A stretch of DNA of 64,000 nt from Bacillota bacterium (lineage in GTDB: Bacteria > Bacillota > Clostridia > Oscillospirales > Oscillospiraceae): positions 53,695 through 117,694 of the forward strand of contig JAEXCS010000002.1 of NCBI GenBank assembly GCA_023402075.1, read 5' to 3'. Under the pieces are notes generated by a model that had not been told where the DNA came from, did no database searches, and saw only the letters and a program-made list of their open reading frames with translations. Of this stretch, positions 31,730 to 41,341 are shown piece by piece. Each line of letters begins with the position of its first letter. Position 1 is the stretch's first letter. A program made the translations under genes and the position numbers.

Positions 31730-32569
31730 ATGAACTGCAAAGCCTTCCTTGTCCGAAGCTGGGCATATCTCAGCATGGCGCTGGTATCCGCCGTCATTCT
31801 CTTCCTGTTCGGCTATGTGTTTGTGCAGGGCGGCTCTGTCATCACCTGGGAATTTCTCACCGCCTCTCCCAGCGGATCGGTGCTTGGCTCCGAGGGCGGC
31901 ATCTGGCCCGCCATCGCGGGCAGCCTTTGCTTCACGGGCACGGCGGTGGTGCTGGGGGGAATTCCCGCCATCGCCACCGCGCTGTATCTTGTTTATTTCT
32001 GTCGCAGCAAACTGCTGCGAACTGTAATTCAGATGGTGGTTCAAAACATCGCGGGCATCCCGTCCATTGTGCTGGGTCTGTTTGCATACAGCCTGCTGGT
32101 GCGCGCTCTGGGCCTGGGCCGCTGCGTTTTGTCCGCAGGTGCGGCGTTGGCAATCATGATTCTGCCGTTTATAGAGGTTCGGGCGGAAAAAGCGTTTCGG
32201 GAGCTGCCGCCCGCACTGACCCAGTCCGCCTACGCGCTGGGCTGCTCGAAATCCTACACCATCTGGAAAATCGTCCTGCCAGCGTGCCGCGGCGAGCTGG
32301 TGTCCGGCGTGATTCTGGGCGCCTGCTATGCCATGGGCGCCACCGCCCCGCTGATGTTTACCGGGGGCGTGGCCTACGCGGCGATGCCGGTATCCCTCAC
32401 AAAGCCCGCCATGGCGCTGCCGCTCCATCTCTATCTTCTGCTGGCACAGGGCACCTCCATGCCGCAGGCCTATGGCACCGCGTTCGTGCTGATGGCGGTG
32501 GTGCTGCTCAGCAATTTTCTGGCAGCCTTGTATGCCAAAAGGAGGAATCGGGCTTGGAAACAATCCTGA
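31730..32569 (+). CDS. pstA: Phosphate ABC transporter permease
   Basis: A 279-residue membrane protein with six segments. TGTAVVLGGIPAIATALYLV, NIAGIPSIVLGLFAYSLLV, AYALGCSKSYTIWKIVLPAC (EAA loop) and GACYAMGATAPLMFTGG match PstA. ATG 31730 is four bases after the pstC stop; ATGGAGGG overlaps the end of pstC as ribosome-binding site. Its 3' end overlaps the start of pstB by 16 bases. Confidence 0.93.
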   Translation: MNCKAFLVRSWAYLSMALVSAVILFLFGYVFVQGGSVITWEFLTASPSGSVLGSEGGIWPAIAGSLCFTGTAVVLGGIPAIATALYLVYFCRSKLLRTVIQMVVQNIAGIPSIVLGLFAYSLLVRALGLGRCVLSAGAALAIMILPFIEVRAEKAFRELPPALTQSAYALGCSKSYTIWKIVLPACRGELVSGVILGACYAMGATAPLMFTGGVAYAAMPVSLTKPAMALPLHLYLLLAQGTSMPQAYGTAFVLMAVVLLSNFLAALYAKRRNRAWKQS

Positions 32570-33303
32570 CGTTAAACGACGTAACCATCACCTATGATAA
32601 AAAGCCCGCGCTAGAGCAGATTTCCCTCTCCTTTCCAAAAAACCGGATTACCGCCGTTATCGGCCCGTCCGGCTGCGGGAAAACAACCCTGCTGCGGGCC
32701 ATGAACCGCATGCTGGAGGAGGAGTCGGGCGCAGCCGTGGCGGGAGAAATTCTTCTAAACGGCAGCGACGTGCGAACGCTTCCGCCAGAGGAGCTACGCC
32801 GCAGGGTGGGACTGGTCTTTCAAACGCCCGCCCCGTTTCCCTTCTCCATTTATAAAAACATGACCTTCGCCCTTCGCTATTACGGCATTCAGAACAAAGA
32901 GCAGCTGGACACAGCGGTACAGGAAAAGCTTACGCTGGCAGGGCTTTATGAAGAGGTAAAGGATCGTCTTGACAAAAGCGCCCTGAAACTTTCCGGCGGG
33001 CAGCAGCAGCGGCTGTGCATTGCCCGGGCGCTGACTGTGGAGCCGGAGGTTCTGCTGCTGGACGAGCCCTGCTCTGCGCTGGACGTCAAAAGCATCGAGG
33101 CCATTGAAGCCATGCTTTTGAAGCTGAGGGAAACCTACACCATTATTCTCGTCACGCACAATATCGCCCAGGCCCGCCGGATCGCCGACTACGCGGCCTT
33201 TTTTAACAACGGAAGACTGGTGGAATTCGGAGAAAAGGATACGCTGTTTCTTAATCCCCGGCAGGAGGAAACCAAAGCCTTTTTAAGCGGGATTTACGGC
33301 TGA
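32554..33303 (+). CDS. pstB: Phosphate ABC transporter ATP-binding protein
   Basis: A 249-residue ABC ATPase. Walker A GPSGCGKTT near residues 34-42 followed by LLRAMNRM (PstB-typical), Q-loop FQTPAPFPFSIYKN, signature LSGGQQQRLCIARAL, Walker B LLLDEPCSALD and H-loop VTHN. The start is TTG at 32554, eight bases after GGAGG and inside the end of pstA. A long open frame runs upstream in the same phase but is a shadow of pstA. The last transporter gene; a HAD-like gene follows 15 bases later. Confidence 0.93.
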   Translation: METILTLNDVTITYDKKPALEQISLSFPKNRITAVIGPSGCGKTTLLRAMNRMLEEESGAAVAGEILLNGSDVRTLPPEELRRRVGLVFQTPAPFPFSIYKNMTFALRYYGIQNKEQLDTAVQEKLTLAGLYEEVKDRLDKSALKLSGGQQQRLCIARALTVEPEVLLLDEPCSALDVKSIEAIEAMLLKLRETYTIILVTHNIAQARRIADYAAFFNNGRLVEFGEKDTLFLNPRQEETKAFLSGIYG

Positions 33304-33318
33304 GTTGAAAGGAGCATT

Positions 33319-33786
33319 ATGCTGAACATTGAAATTCCCGGCCGCGCGCCGGTTGAAATCGACCATGTGGTTTTGGATTACAACGGCACCATTGCCGTGG
33401 ACGGGGTGCTTTTACCCGGCGTTGCCCAGCGCATCGAACAACTGCGGGAGTTCGTCACCGTCACCGTGCTCACGGCGGACACCTATGGAACCGTCCGCGC
33501 CCAGTGCGAGCCGCTGGGCATTGCCGTGCAGACCTTTTCACAGGCGGGAGCCGCCCTGTGCAAGGAAGCCATTGTCCGGGGGATGTCGGGCGGCATTTTA
33601 TGTGTGGGCAACGGCTTCAATGACATTCAGATGTTTGATGCTGCTGCGCTTCGCGTCGCCGTTTTGGAGCGGGAGGGGCTGTGCCCCGCCCTGCTGTCCC
33701 ATGCTGACGTGCTGGTGGCTTCCCCTCTGGACGCGCTGGATCTTCTGCTAAATCCCAATCGTCTGCGCGCCACGCTGCGCAGCTAA
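33319..33786 (+). CDS. HAD superfamily protein (soluble P-type-ATPase-like)
   Basis: A 155-residue single-domain HAD protein without a cap. Motif I is VLDYNGTIAVDG with the second Asp replaced by Asn (D-Y-N-G-T), as in the COG4087 soluble P-type-ATPase-like group; motif II is the VLTADTYG strand; motif IV is VGNGFNDIQMF. GAAAGGAG precedes the ATG. It closes the pst operon, 15 bases after pstB. Altered motif I means it may be a phosphatase with changed specificity or a sensor; role in phosphate handling is inferred from position only. Confidence 0.8.
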   Translation: MLNIEIPGRAPVEIDHVVLDYNGTIAVDGVLLPGVAQRIEQLREFVTVTVLTADTYGTVRAQCEPLGIAVQTFSQAGAALCKEAIVRGMSGGILCVGNGFNDIQMFDAAALRVAVLEREGLCPALLSHADVLVASPLDALDLLLNPNRLRATLRS

Positions 33787-33939
33787 CAGCAGGATGGCGG
33801 CACACTGCCGCCTGACCGGGCATTCTATTTCCTGGATTTTTCAGCCTTGCCTTTGGGTTCCGCTTTATGCGCTGTTTACCCCTCACAACATGCTGAGTCC
33901 TCCGAAATAAAAAATATTTTTTATATCTCATAAAAAGTA

Positions 33940-33968
33940 TTGCTTTTTAAAGGTCAACCTTCTATACT
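33940..33968 (+). promoter_or_regulatory. Promoter of the NCS2 permease gene
   Basis: TTGCTT at 33940-33945 and TATACT at 33963-33968 with a 17-base spacer. The leader is about 105 bases long and shows no purine or xanthine riboswitch signature. Confidence 0.7.
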
Positions 33969-34080
33969 GATCAAAGGCCAATTTATTGGAATGTTACAAA
34001 TAACTTTTGTTTCCCTTTTCGTATTTGCGGCATTCCGCCGATTTTTTCGGTTTGGCAAAAAAATAAAAGGAGCTTGTAAG

Positions 34081-35439
34081 ATGATGAAAATTTCGCGCTC
34101 GGAGGACGTCAGTGTAGAAAATGTCTACCGCCTGGACGGCCGGGTCCCCATCAGCAAAGCAATTCCGTTCGGCCTGCAGCACGTGCTTGCCATGTTTGTA
34201 GCAAATGTGACCCCGCTGATTATCATTGCATCCGTCGCAGTGTACAATGGACAGTCCTTTACCGCGGTAGAAACAGCGCGCTTAATTCAAAACTGCATGA
34301 TTATCGCCGGCATTGGAACCTTGATTCAGCTCTATCCCCTCGGCTTCCTTGGCTCCGGACTGCCGGTTGTCATGGGCCTTAGCTTCACCTTCCTTGCCGC
34401 TTGCCTGTCCGCCGCTTCCAAGGACTACGGCATTATGGTCGGCTCCATCATCGTGGGCGGCTGCTTTGAAGGCGTTCTTGGTCTGACAGCGAAATACTGG
34501 CGCAAAATTATCACGCCCATTCTCTCCGCCTGCGTGGTGGTTTCCATCGGTCTTAGCATCCTGAGCGTCGGCGTTTCCTCGTTTGCATCTTCCTCCGCTT
34601 ACCCGCTGGGCTCCTGGCAGAATCTGCTTGTGGCCAGTATCACCCTTGCTTCCGCGTTTATCTTCCACACCACCCTGAAGGGCATTGCCAAGCAGCTTTA
34701 CGTCCTGTTTGGCATGCTGGTGGGTTACATTGTCTCCATTTTCTTCGGCATGGTGGACTTTGGCACAATGTCCTCCACCGTGCAGTCTCTCGGCGTGATT
34801 GCCGTTCCGCAGCTGGTGGCGTTCAAGCCGCAGTTTGAAATCGGCTCCATCGTCTCCTTCTGCCTTGTATTCATTGTCTCCGCCGTGGAAACCATCGGAG
34901 ACACCACCGCCACCTGCACCGGCGGCCTTGGCCGGGATATCACAGCCAAGGAGGTTTCCGGCTCTTTGTGTGTGGATGGATTTATTTCCGCGATTTCCGG
35001 CGGCGTGTTTGGCTGCTCGCCCATCACCTCGTTCAGCCAGAATGTGGGGCTGATCTCCATGACCCACGTGGTAAACCGCTTCTGCATTATGTTCGGCGCG
35101 CTGGCTATGATTCTGGGTGGTCTGTTTCCGCCCATCGGCGCATTTTTTACCACGCTTCCGGACTGCGTGCTGGGCGGGTGCACCGTCATCATGTTTGGCT
35201 CCATCATGATGTCCGGCATCAAAATGATGCATGAGGCAGGCATGAGCAACCGCAACACCCTCATCACCGCAACCTCCCTTTGCCTTGGCGTGGGCGTGAC
35301 GCAGGTGGATGGTTTCTTTGCTTACATGCCCAGCATGATCGGCGAAATTTTCGCCGACAACATGGTGGCAGGCGTATTCGTTGTGGGACTGGTTCTGGAG
35401 ATTTTCCTGCCCAAAGACCCCAAGCGCTACGAGAGCTGA
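34081..35439 (+). CDS. NCS2 family nucleobase:cation symporter (purine/xanthine type likely)
   Basis: A 452-residue membrane protein with 14 segments. FGLQHVLAMFVANVTPL opens the family fold. SAVETIGDTTATCTGGLGRD (segment 8) has the substrate-contact Glu, and FSQNVGLISMTHVVNR is the family signature Q-N-x-G-x4-T, here followed by His where most members have Arg, Lys or Gly. The ETIGDTTA form is closer to xanthine/urate carriers than to uracil carriers. GGAG lies eight bases before the first of two ATGs at 34081; the longer frame upstream is not supported. Monocistronic with strong terminator. Confidence 0.92.
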   Translation: MMKISRSEDVSVENVYRLDGRVPISKAIPFGLQHVLAMFVANVTPLIIIASVAVYNGQSFTAVETARLIQNCMIIAGIGTLIQLYPLGFLGSGLPVVMGLSFTFLAACLSAASKDYGIMVGSIIVGGCFEGVLGLTAKYWRKIITPILSACVVVSIGLSILSVGVSSFASSSAYPLGSWQNLLVASITLASAFIFHTTLKGIAKQLYVLFGMLVGYIVSIFFGMVDFGTMSSTVQSLGVIAVPQLVAFKPQFEIGSIVSFCLVFIVSAVETIGDTTATCTGGLGRDITAKEVSGSLCVDGFISAISGGVFGCSPITSFSQNVGLISMTHVVNRFCIMFGALAMILGGLFPPIGAFFTTLPDCVLGGCTVIMFGSIMMSGIKMMHEAGMSNRNTLITATSLCLGVGVTQVDGFFAYMPSMIGEIFADNMVAGVFVVGLVLEIFLPKDPKRYES

Positions 35440-35517
35440 GAACGGCAAGGGCAATCGCGCTGTGGGCCTGCTTAATTCTATATTTACAGATGCACTTTCA
35501 GCTCTGTGGTAAATTAA

Positions 35518-35557
35518 GACCCGCCTGCCCGGCAAAACCGGGCAGGCGGGTCTTTTT
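35518..35557. terminator. Terminator between convergent NCS2 and radical SAM genes
   Basis: A perfect 15-bp GC-rich stem (35518-35532 with 35538-35552, loop of 5) is followed by TTTTT on plus; on minus the tail is TTAATTT. Confidence 0.92.
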
Positions 35558-35586
35558 AATAGGCATAAACAGCATCACCGTTTTAT

Positions 35587-36456
35587 TCAGATACCTGAAA
35601 GGTCAAATTCCGGCGTGTATTCCTCCTTGGCAGAGGTACGCTCCTGCACATAGCCGTCGGCAATCCCGCAGTTTTCCATATACTGCGCGGCGGCGGTATA
35701 TTCCGCCCTTGTCACCCGGCGGGCAAGGTTTCCCTTTGCCCCGGGCTGGGGCGTGTACTGGGCCATCAGGGAAAACAGCACGTCACCGGGGTGAAAGGCG
35801 GACGACACCCAATCCAGCACCCGGCGGGTGTTTTCCAGCTCACCCGGAAGCACCAGATGGCGGATCAGCACCCCGGATTTCAGCCGTCCGTTCTCCATTT
35901 CATACGGTCCCGTCTGGCGAAACATCTCCAAAATCGCGGCCTTGGCCCAGCGAAAATAATCCTCCGCGCCGGAATATTCCTTCGCAGGTCCGGGCAGCGC
36001 ATACTTCAAATCCGGCAGATAAATCTGCACCTTTCCCTCCAGCAGTCTCAGCGTCTCCGGCTTTTCATAGCCGCCGGAATTCCACACCACGGGAACCGGC
36101 AGGGGCCGATCCAGCGATTCGGCCACGGCGGGCGTAAAGTGAGTTGGAGTTACAAGATCGATGCACGCCGCACCCTCTGAAATCAGCTCTTCATAAATCT
36201 CCCGCAGGCGGGAGACGCTGACAGGCTTTCCGCAATTCCCTTGGGAGATGCTTCCGTTCTGGCAGAAGCTGCACCGCAGATTACAGCCGGAAAAAAAGAC
36301 ACAGCCCGCGCCCCGCTCTCCCACAAGGCACGGCTCCTCCCATATATGGAGCATGGCCTTCGCTGCCACGGGGGCCAGCGTCATGGCGCACACGCCGCCG
36401 GAAACCGTCTCCGTCCGCTCCGCTCCGCAGCTTCGGGGACAAATGCTGCAAATCAC
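35587..36456 (-). CDS. Radical SAM protein, COG1313 (PflX-like)
   Basis: A 289-residue protein annotated in relatives as a putative pyruvate formate-lyase activating-type enzyme. The N-terminal CSICPRSCGAERT is a second cysteine motif seen in this family; SGCNLRCSFCQNGSIS gives the CxxxCxxC that binds the SAM [4Fe-4S]. SGGYEKPETLRLL and DLKYALPGPAKEYSGAEDYF match COG1313. The start overlaps the tdk stop by 4 nt (ATGA). True substrate is unknown for the family. Last gene of the mutY-to-pflX-like operon. Confidence 0.9.
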   Translation of the reverse strand: MICSICPRSCGAERTETVSGGVCAMTLAPVAAKAMLHIWEEPCLVGERGAGCVFFSGCNLRCSFCQNGSISQGNCGKPVSVSRLREIYEELISEGAACIDLVTPTHFTPAVAESLDRPLPVPVVWNSGGYEKPETLRLLEGKVQIYLPDLKYALPGPAKEYSGAEDYFRWAKAAILEMFRQTGPYEMENGRLKSGVLIRHLVLPGELENTRRVLDWVSSAFHPGDVLFSLMAQYTPQPGAKGNLARRVTRAEYTAAAQYMENCGIADGYVQERTSAKEEYTPEFDLSGI

Positions 36457-37040
36457 GGCTGCTCCACCTTGAAGTCGGGGCCAAGGTTCCCCTCCCTCCA
36501 GTGCTTACGGCACAGGCCGATGTATTGGTCGTTGGCCCCCAGCACCACCTGTGCCCCCTCCTTCAGCACCCGGCCATCTTTGTCAAATCGGGCGTTAAAG
36601 GAGGCTTTTTTCCCGCACCAGCAGATGGTTTTCACCTCTTCAATTTTATCCGCCATTACCAGCAGCTCCTCGCTGCCGGGAAAAAGGTCGCCCTTAAAGT
36701 CCGCCCGCAGACCGTAGCAGATAACGGGAATTCCCGCGTCGTCCACCAGAGAGACGAGGTAATCCACTTCTTCTTTCGTGAGAAACTGGGCCTCGTCCAC
36801 GATGATGCAGGCGTTTTGCTGGAGTTCCATGGGGTTAATGCTCCGCATCTCGTCAAAATAGATGCAGGGGTATTTCAGCCCGATGCGGGAGGACACCATA
36901 TGGTCCCCGTCCCGCACATCCAGCCGGGGCTTCACCAGAAGCACCTGCTGGCCCCGCTCCTCATAGTTAAAGCGGGTCATCAGCGCATTTGCCGTTTTGC
37001 TGGAGCCCATAGCCCCATATTTAAAGTAAAGCTGTGCCAT
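36453..37040 (-). CDS. tdk: Thymidine kinase
   Basis: A 195-residue type II thymidine kinase of the salvage pathway. The P-loop GAMGSSKTANAL is at residues 9-20, VDEAQFLTKEEVDYL carries the Walker-B-like Asp-Glu, CYGLRADFKGDLF is the lasso region, and zinc-ribbon cysteines appear in ICWCGKKASFNARF and LCRKHW. Length and order are normal. It overlaps the radical SAM gene by 4 nt and follows the DUF6487-like gene by 36 bases. Confidence 0.96.
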   Translation of the reverse strand: MAQLYFKYGAMGSSKTANALMTRFNYEERGQQVLLVKPRLDVRDGDHMVSSRIGLKYPCIYFDEMRSINPMELQQNACIIVDEAQFLTKEEVDYLVSLVDDAGIPVICYGLRADFKGDLFPGSEELLVMADKIEEVKTICWCGKKASFNARFDKDGRVLKEGAQVVLGANDQYIGLCRKHWREGNLGPDFKVEQP

Positions 37041-37076
37041 TCCCTTGTTTTCTCCCTTGTGTCTCTTCCATTTCGT

Positions 37077-37676
37077 TTAGTTCTCGTCCTTCGTTTCGTC
37101 CGCCGCGTCTCCCGTTTCGCCGTCTCCGTGCTCTTCCGCACTTTCCTGCTCTTCGTAAGAAAAGGCGTGCTCCTCCGGCTTTTTTTCGCCCAGCGGCGGA
37201 TTCAAGCCCCGGATGTCCGTCACCATTTTGCGGCAGGCTTCGCAGTGCCACATGATTTTATATCCCGTCCAAGTGAAATCGCCCTCCTCGGACATGTTCA
37301 CCGTGTCCGAGAAAAGGCCGCCGGCCGAAAAAAAACCTGGCTTCTTCTTCTGCCACATAACGCCCCTTCCACCCCAAAGATAGCCCTTAATCATATCTCC
37401 GCCGCACCACGGGCATTTTTCCGGCGGGCCCTCGTCTTCCTCCTCCGGCTTGTCCATGCGGAGCCGGGACAGGAAGGTCTTCAGGGGCGTGTCCTTCTCT
37501 CCCGGCTGCTGGGCATAGTCGTCCTCTGCTCCCAAGCCCTGACGGACGGTCTTGAAATACGCCTTGAACTCGTCGGAGACGGCGGGTTTTTCCTCCTGCT
37601 CCGATTCTTTTTCCCTTTTCTTTGTTCTCTGGTGCTTTTCCCAATCGCTTTCCTCGTCCCGGTTCCAAAAAGCCAT
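37077..37676 (-). CDS. DUF6487-like zinc-binding protein
   Basis: A 199-residue protein. The first 80 residues are charged and probably disordered (MAFWNRDEESDWEKHQRTKK). A zinc-ribbon-like domain begins near residue 88 with KCPWCGGDMIKGYLWGGRGV followed by MWQKK, and the second half-site is WHCEACRKMV, matching the DUF6487 (PF20097) pattern. The tail is acidic. AAGGAGG precedes the ATG at 37676; a longer frame upstream is not supported. It lies between a GNAT gene and tdk. Function unknown. Confidence 0.75.
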   Translation of the reverse strand: MAFWNRDEESDWEKHQRTKKREKESEQEEKPAVSDEFKAYFKTVRQGLGAEDDYAQQPGEKDTPLKTFLSRLRMDKPEEEDEGPPEKCPWCGGDMIKGYLWGGRGVMWQKKKPGFFSAGGLFSDTVNMSEEGDFTWTGYKIMWHCEACRKMVTDIRGLNPPLGEKKPEEHAFSYEEQESAEEHGDGETGDAADETKDEN

Positions 37677-37698
37677 GGTAATGCCTCCTTTGAAAATG

Positions 37699-38181
37699 TT
37701 ACAGCGTAAGCTGCATGAAAATGGTCCCCGGCAGCGGACTGTCGTTATACCGTGGAATCTCCTGAAATCCCAGCGCACGGAACAGACGCAGCGCATCGGG
37801 CAGCATAGGCAGGGTATCCAGCTTCATCTGCCGGTAGCCAATCTCCCGCGCGTCGGAAATCAGCCGGTTCATCAATTCCGTTCCCGCGCCCTTCTTCCGG
37901 AACCGTGGACGGACATACAGCCGCTTCACCTCGCAGCTCTCGTCGTCCAGCCGCCGCAAAGCGGCGCAGCCTGCGGGTGTTCCGTCCACCCGGACAAGAT
38001 ACAGCCGCCCGTCCGGCTTTCCGTATTTCTGGCGCAGGTTTGCAAGCTCCGCGTCACAGTGCTGCACCTGCAAATAGGATGCGAAGGGCGGCACCGCCAG
38101 AATCAGCGTATCCACATACTCCTGAATCATGGAGCGCATGACCTCCGGCTGTTCATAGGCCAATTCCAATGTCAGTAACAT
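37699..38181 (-). CDS. GNAT family N-acetyltransferase (copy 1 of a tandem pair)
   Basis: A 160-residue GNAT. Core motifs: YLVRVDGTPAGCAALRRLDD (strands 3-4), VKRLYVRPRFRKKGAGTEL (pyrophosphate loop, R-x-x-G-x-G form) and LDTLPMLPDALRLFRALGF. The neighbouring protein at 38233-38715 has the same length and aligns along its whole length. GAGG precedes the ATG. Acceptor unknown. Member of the mutY operon. Confidence 0.9.
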   Translation of the reverse strand: MLLTLELAYEQPEVMRSMIQEYVDTLILAVPPFASYLQVQHCDAELANLRQKYGKPDGRLYLVRVDGTPAGCAALRRLDDESCEVKRLYVRPRFRKKGAGTELMNRLISDAREIGYRQMKLDTLPMLPDALRLFRALGFQEIPRYNDSPLPGTIFMQLTL

Positions 38182-38232
38182 ACCAGCAGTACCTCGCTTT
38201 CCGCTTGCGTTTCAAAATCGGGCCTTTGTATC

Positions 38233-38715
38233 TTACAGCTCCATCCCCAAATAAATGGTTTCCGGCAGGGGGCTGTCGTTATAACCGGGGATATCCTGAA
38301 ATCCCCGCCGCCGGTACAGGGCAATGGCCGTTGTTAAAAACGGCAGCGTATCCAGCAGCATTGTCTGATAGCCGACCTCCCGCGCATCCGCCAGAAGCCG
38401 GTCAAGCAGCGCGGCTGCAATCTTCTGCCCGCGATATTGTGGGCGGACATACAACCGCTTCAGTTCGCAGCGGGTATCGTCCAGCCGTCGCAGTGCGGCG
38501 CACCCGGCGGCAGCGCCGTCCACCCGCGCAAGATACAGCCGCCCATCCGGCAGGCCATATTTGCTTTCAAGGTCGTGAATCTCAGCGTCATAATGCTGGA
38601 TGTTCAAATAGTCCGCAACAGACGGACTTTCCCGCACCAGCATCTCCGTGTATTCCTGAAACAGCAGACAAATTTCGTCCCGACAGTCATATGCAGATTC
38701 CAGCGTCAAACCCAT
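38233..38715 (-). CDS. GNAT family N-acetyltransferase (copy 2 of a tandem pair)
   Basis: A 160-residue GNAT, paralogue of 37699-38181. Shared blocks include PDGRLYL.RVDG, AGCAALRRLDD, KRLYVRP and YNDSPLP near the C-terminus. The pyrophosphate loop is PQYRGQKIAAAL, in which the usual third glycine is replaced, unlike copy 1. GGAGA lies nine bases before the ATG at 38715; the longer frame overlaps mutY and is rejected. Starts 34 bases after mutY. Acceptor unknown. Confidence 0.9.
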   Translation of the reverse strand: MGLTLESAYDCRDEICLLFQEYTEMLVRESPSVADYLNIQHYDAEIHDLESKYGLPDGRLYLARVDGAAAGCAALRRLDDTRCELKRLYVRPQYRGQKIAAALLDRLLADAREVGYQTMLLDTLPFLTTAIALYRRRGFQDIPGYNDSPLPETIYLGMEL

Positions 38716-38749
38716 CAAGCGGCTCTCCTTTAATCTGTTTTTATCCATT

Positions 38750-39817
<1,068 letters not shown>

Positions 39818-39967
39818 GATATACTGTACTCCTGAAAGCTAAATTTCAAGGCTCCGTCCGTCGGAGGAACCGTGCCTCAAGTATAGCATATTTCCCCGCG
39901 TCGGGGTATCCCTTTTTTTATTTTTCCGGAAACCTTTTTGGCACAGCCGGAACAGGAGGATGGTTTT

Positions 39968-40228
39968 ATGAATTGGAGAAAAAAGGACGGCCCCGGGCGC
40001 TACCTCGCGCCCATTGCCTGCGCTGTGTTGATGACGGTGCTGATGCTGGGCATTATCTGGCTGATGGTATGGGGCTTTAAGACAGATCCGGCTGGCGCGC
40101 CGCCCGTGCCGCTGGAGGCGCTGCTTGTGGGGCTTCCCTTGGCGGTGATTGTGGGCGTGATTTCAGCGCTGATTCAGCGCCTGGGGGAGCTTGGTCGGGG
40201 AGAAGATGACGACGCAAAGCGCTTTTGA
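39968..40228 (+). CDS. Small membrane protein, two segments
   Basis: An 86-residue protein. A basic N-terminus (MNWRKKDGPGRYL) precedes a segment at about 14-35 (PIACAVLMTVLMLGIIWLMV) and a second at about 48-66 (EALLVGLPLAVIVGVISALI), so both ends should be cytoplasmic; the C-terminus is acidic. AGGAGG lies eight bases before the ATG. It precedes ybjQ by 55 bases. Such proteins commonly accompany YbjQ in clostridia as far as I recall; no function known. Confidence 0.75.
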   Translation: MNWRKKDGPGRYLAPIACAVLMTVLMLGIIWLMVWGFKTDPAGAPPVPLEALLVGLPLAVIVGVISALIQRLGELGRGEDDDAKRF

Positions 40229-40283
40229 TTTCAGGCTTGCACTTATAGAATATCGAGACAAATATTGACAGGAGGATACACAA

Positions 40284-40595
40284 ATGAAACTGATTACGAT
40301 TGAAACGATTCCCGGGCGGGAACTGGAGGCTTTGGAGGCGGTGAAGGGCACCGTGGTATTCAGCAAAAACTTTGGCCATGATTTTATGGCCGGAATGAAA
40401 ACACTGGTAGGCGGTGAAATCAAGAGCTATACGGAGATGCTGGATGAGGCCCGCGCCATTGCCACCAAGCGCATGGTGGACGATGCGGAGCGTCTGGGTG
40501 CAGACGCGGTGGTTGGCCTGCGCTATGCGTCCTCCGCCGTGATGCAGGGCGCAGCTGAGGTGGTGGCCTACGGGACAGCGGTGAAATTCCGGTGA
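40284..40595 (+). CDS. ybjQ: YbjQ family (heavy-metal-binding domain) protein
   Basis: A 103-residue protein of the YbjQ/DUF74 family. GRELEALEAVKGTVVFSKNF, KTLVGGEIKSYTEMLDEAR and ADAVVGLRYASSAVMQGAAE followed by a VVAYGTAVKF end are the full family pattern; it forms a pentameric ring in known structures. AGGAGG precedes the ATG. Its TGA overlaps the start of the next gene (ATGA-type overlap), so the two are translated together. Biochemical role unknown. Confidence 0.92.
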   Translation: MKLITIETIPGRELEALEAVKGTVVFSKNFGHDFMAGMKTLVGGEIKSYTEMLDEARAIATKRMVDDAERLGADAVVGLRYASSAVMQGAAEVVAYGTAVKFR

Positions 40596-41305
40596 TGCGC
40601 GTCACATTTTTGGCTCACAGCGGATTTTTGATAGAGCTGGACGGCCTCTATCTCCTCTTTGACTGGTGGAAGGGAACGCTGCCCCCTCTTTCGGGGAAGC
40701 CCCTGTTTTGCTTTGCAAGCCATGGGCACAGCGATCATTTCACTCCCCAAATCTTTTCACTGGATGACGGAAGCCGCGAGATTCGCTTTCTTCTGGGAAA
40801 GGGCATCGCGCTTTCTGACGACAACCGCGAGAAATGGGGCCTCTCTCCCGAGACGGCGGAAAAATGCGCCGTTCTGGATGGGAACGAACGCATGAATCTG
40901 CCCCACGGCGTCACAGTGGAAACCCTGCCCTCCACCGACGAGGGCGTTGCATTTATCATTACCTATGAAGGGAAAACCCTTTACCACGCCGGGGACTTAA
41001 ACTGGTGGCACTGGGAGGGGGAACCGGAGGACTGGAACCGGAATATGGAGGCCGACTTCAAGCGGTATATCGAGCCGCTCCGGGGCCGGCACATCGACTT
41101 GGCCTTCGCCCCTCTGGATTCCCGTCAGGGAAACGCCGCTAACTGGGGACTTCGCTATCTTTTGGAGCTGGCGGAGGTTCAGCGTCTGATTCCCATGCAT
41201 CAGTGGAAAGATTTCAGCCCCACCCAGCGCTTCTTGGAGGAATATCCTCAATGGACGGAAACATTGCTTCCCGTGGAGCAAATGGGCCAGCAGTGGGATC
41301 TGTAA
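40595..41305 (+). CDS. MBL-fold metallo-hydrolase (UlaG/L-ascorbate lactonase-like)
   Basis: A 236-residue beta-lactamase-fold protein. MRVTFLAHSGFLIEL opens the fold; ASHGHSDHFTPQIF is the HxHxDH zinc motif, YHAGDLNWWHW has the third metal Asp, and IPMHQWKDFS the late His. This form is common among clostridial RNase-Z-like hydrolases without nucleic-acid motifs. ATG at 40595 overlaps the ybjQ stop; GTG at 40592 is the alternative. Substrate unknown. Terminator follows. Confidence 0.9.
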   Translation: MRVTFLAHSGFLIELDGLYLLFDWWKGTLPPLSGKPLFCFASHGHSDHFTPQIFSLDDGSREIRFLLGKGIALSDDNREKWGLSPETAEKCAVLDGNERMNLPHGVTVETLPSTDEGVAFIITYEGKTLYHAGDLNWWHWEGEPEDWNRNMEADFKRYIEPLRGRHIDLAFAPLDSRQGNAANWGLRYLLELAEVQRLIPMHQWKDFSPTQRFLEEYPQWTETLLPVEQMGQQWDL

Positions 41306-41341
41306 GCATCCGGCTTATGAGAATTATCTGCTCTGCGGTAA

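Noticed and set aside
31927..32553. N-terminal extension of pstB over pstA
   Set aside because: The PstB domain begins at the TTG with a GGAGG site at 32554; upstream sequence in this frame is a shadow of pstA.
33969..34080. Purine or xanthine riboswitch before the NCS2 gene
   Set aside because: The leader is only about 105 nt and lacks the conserved junction sequences.
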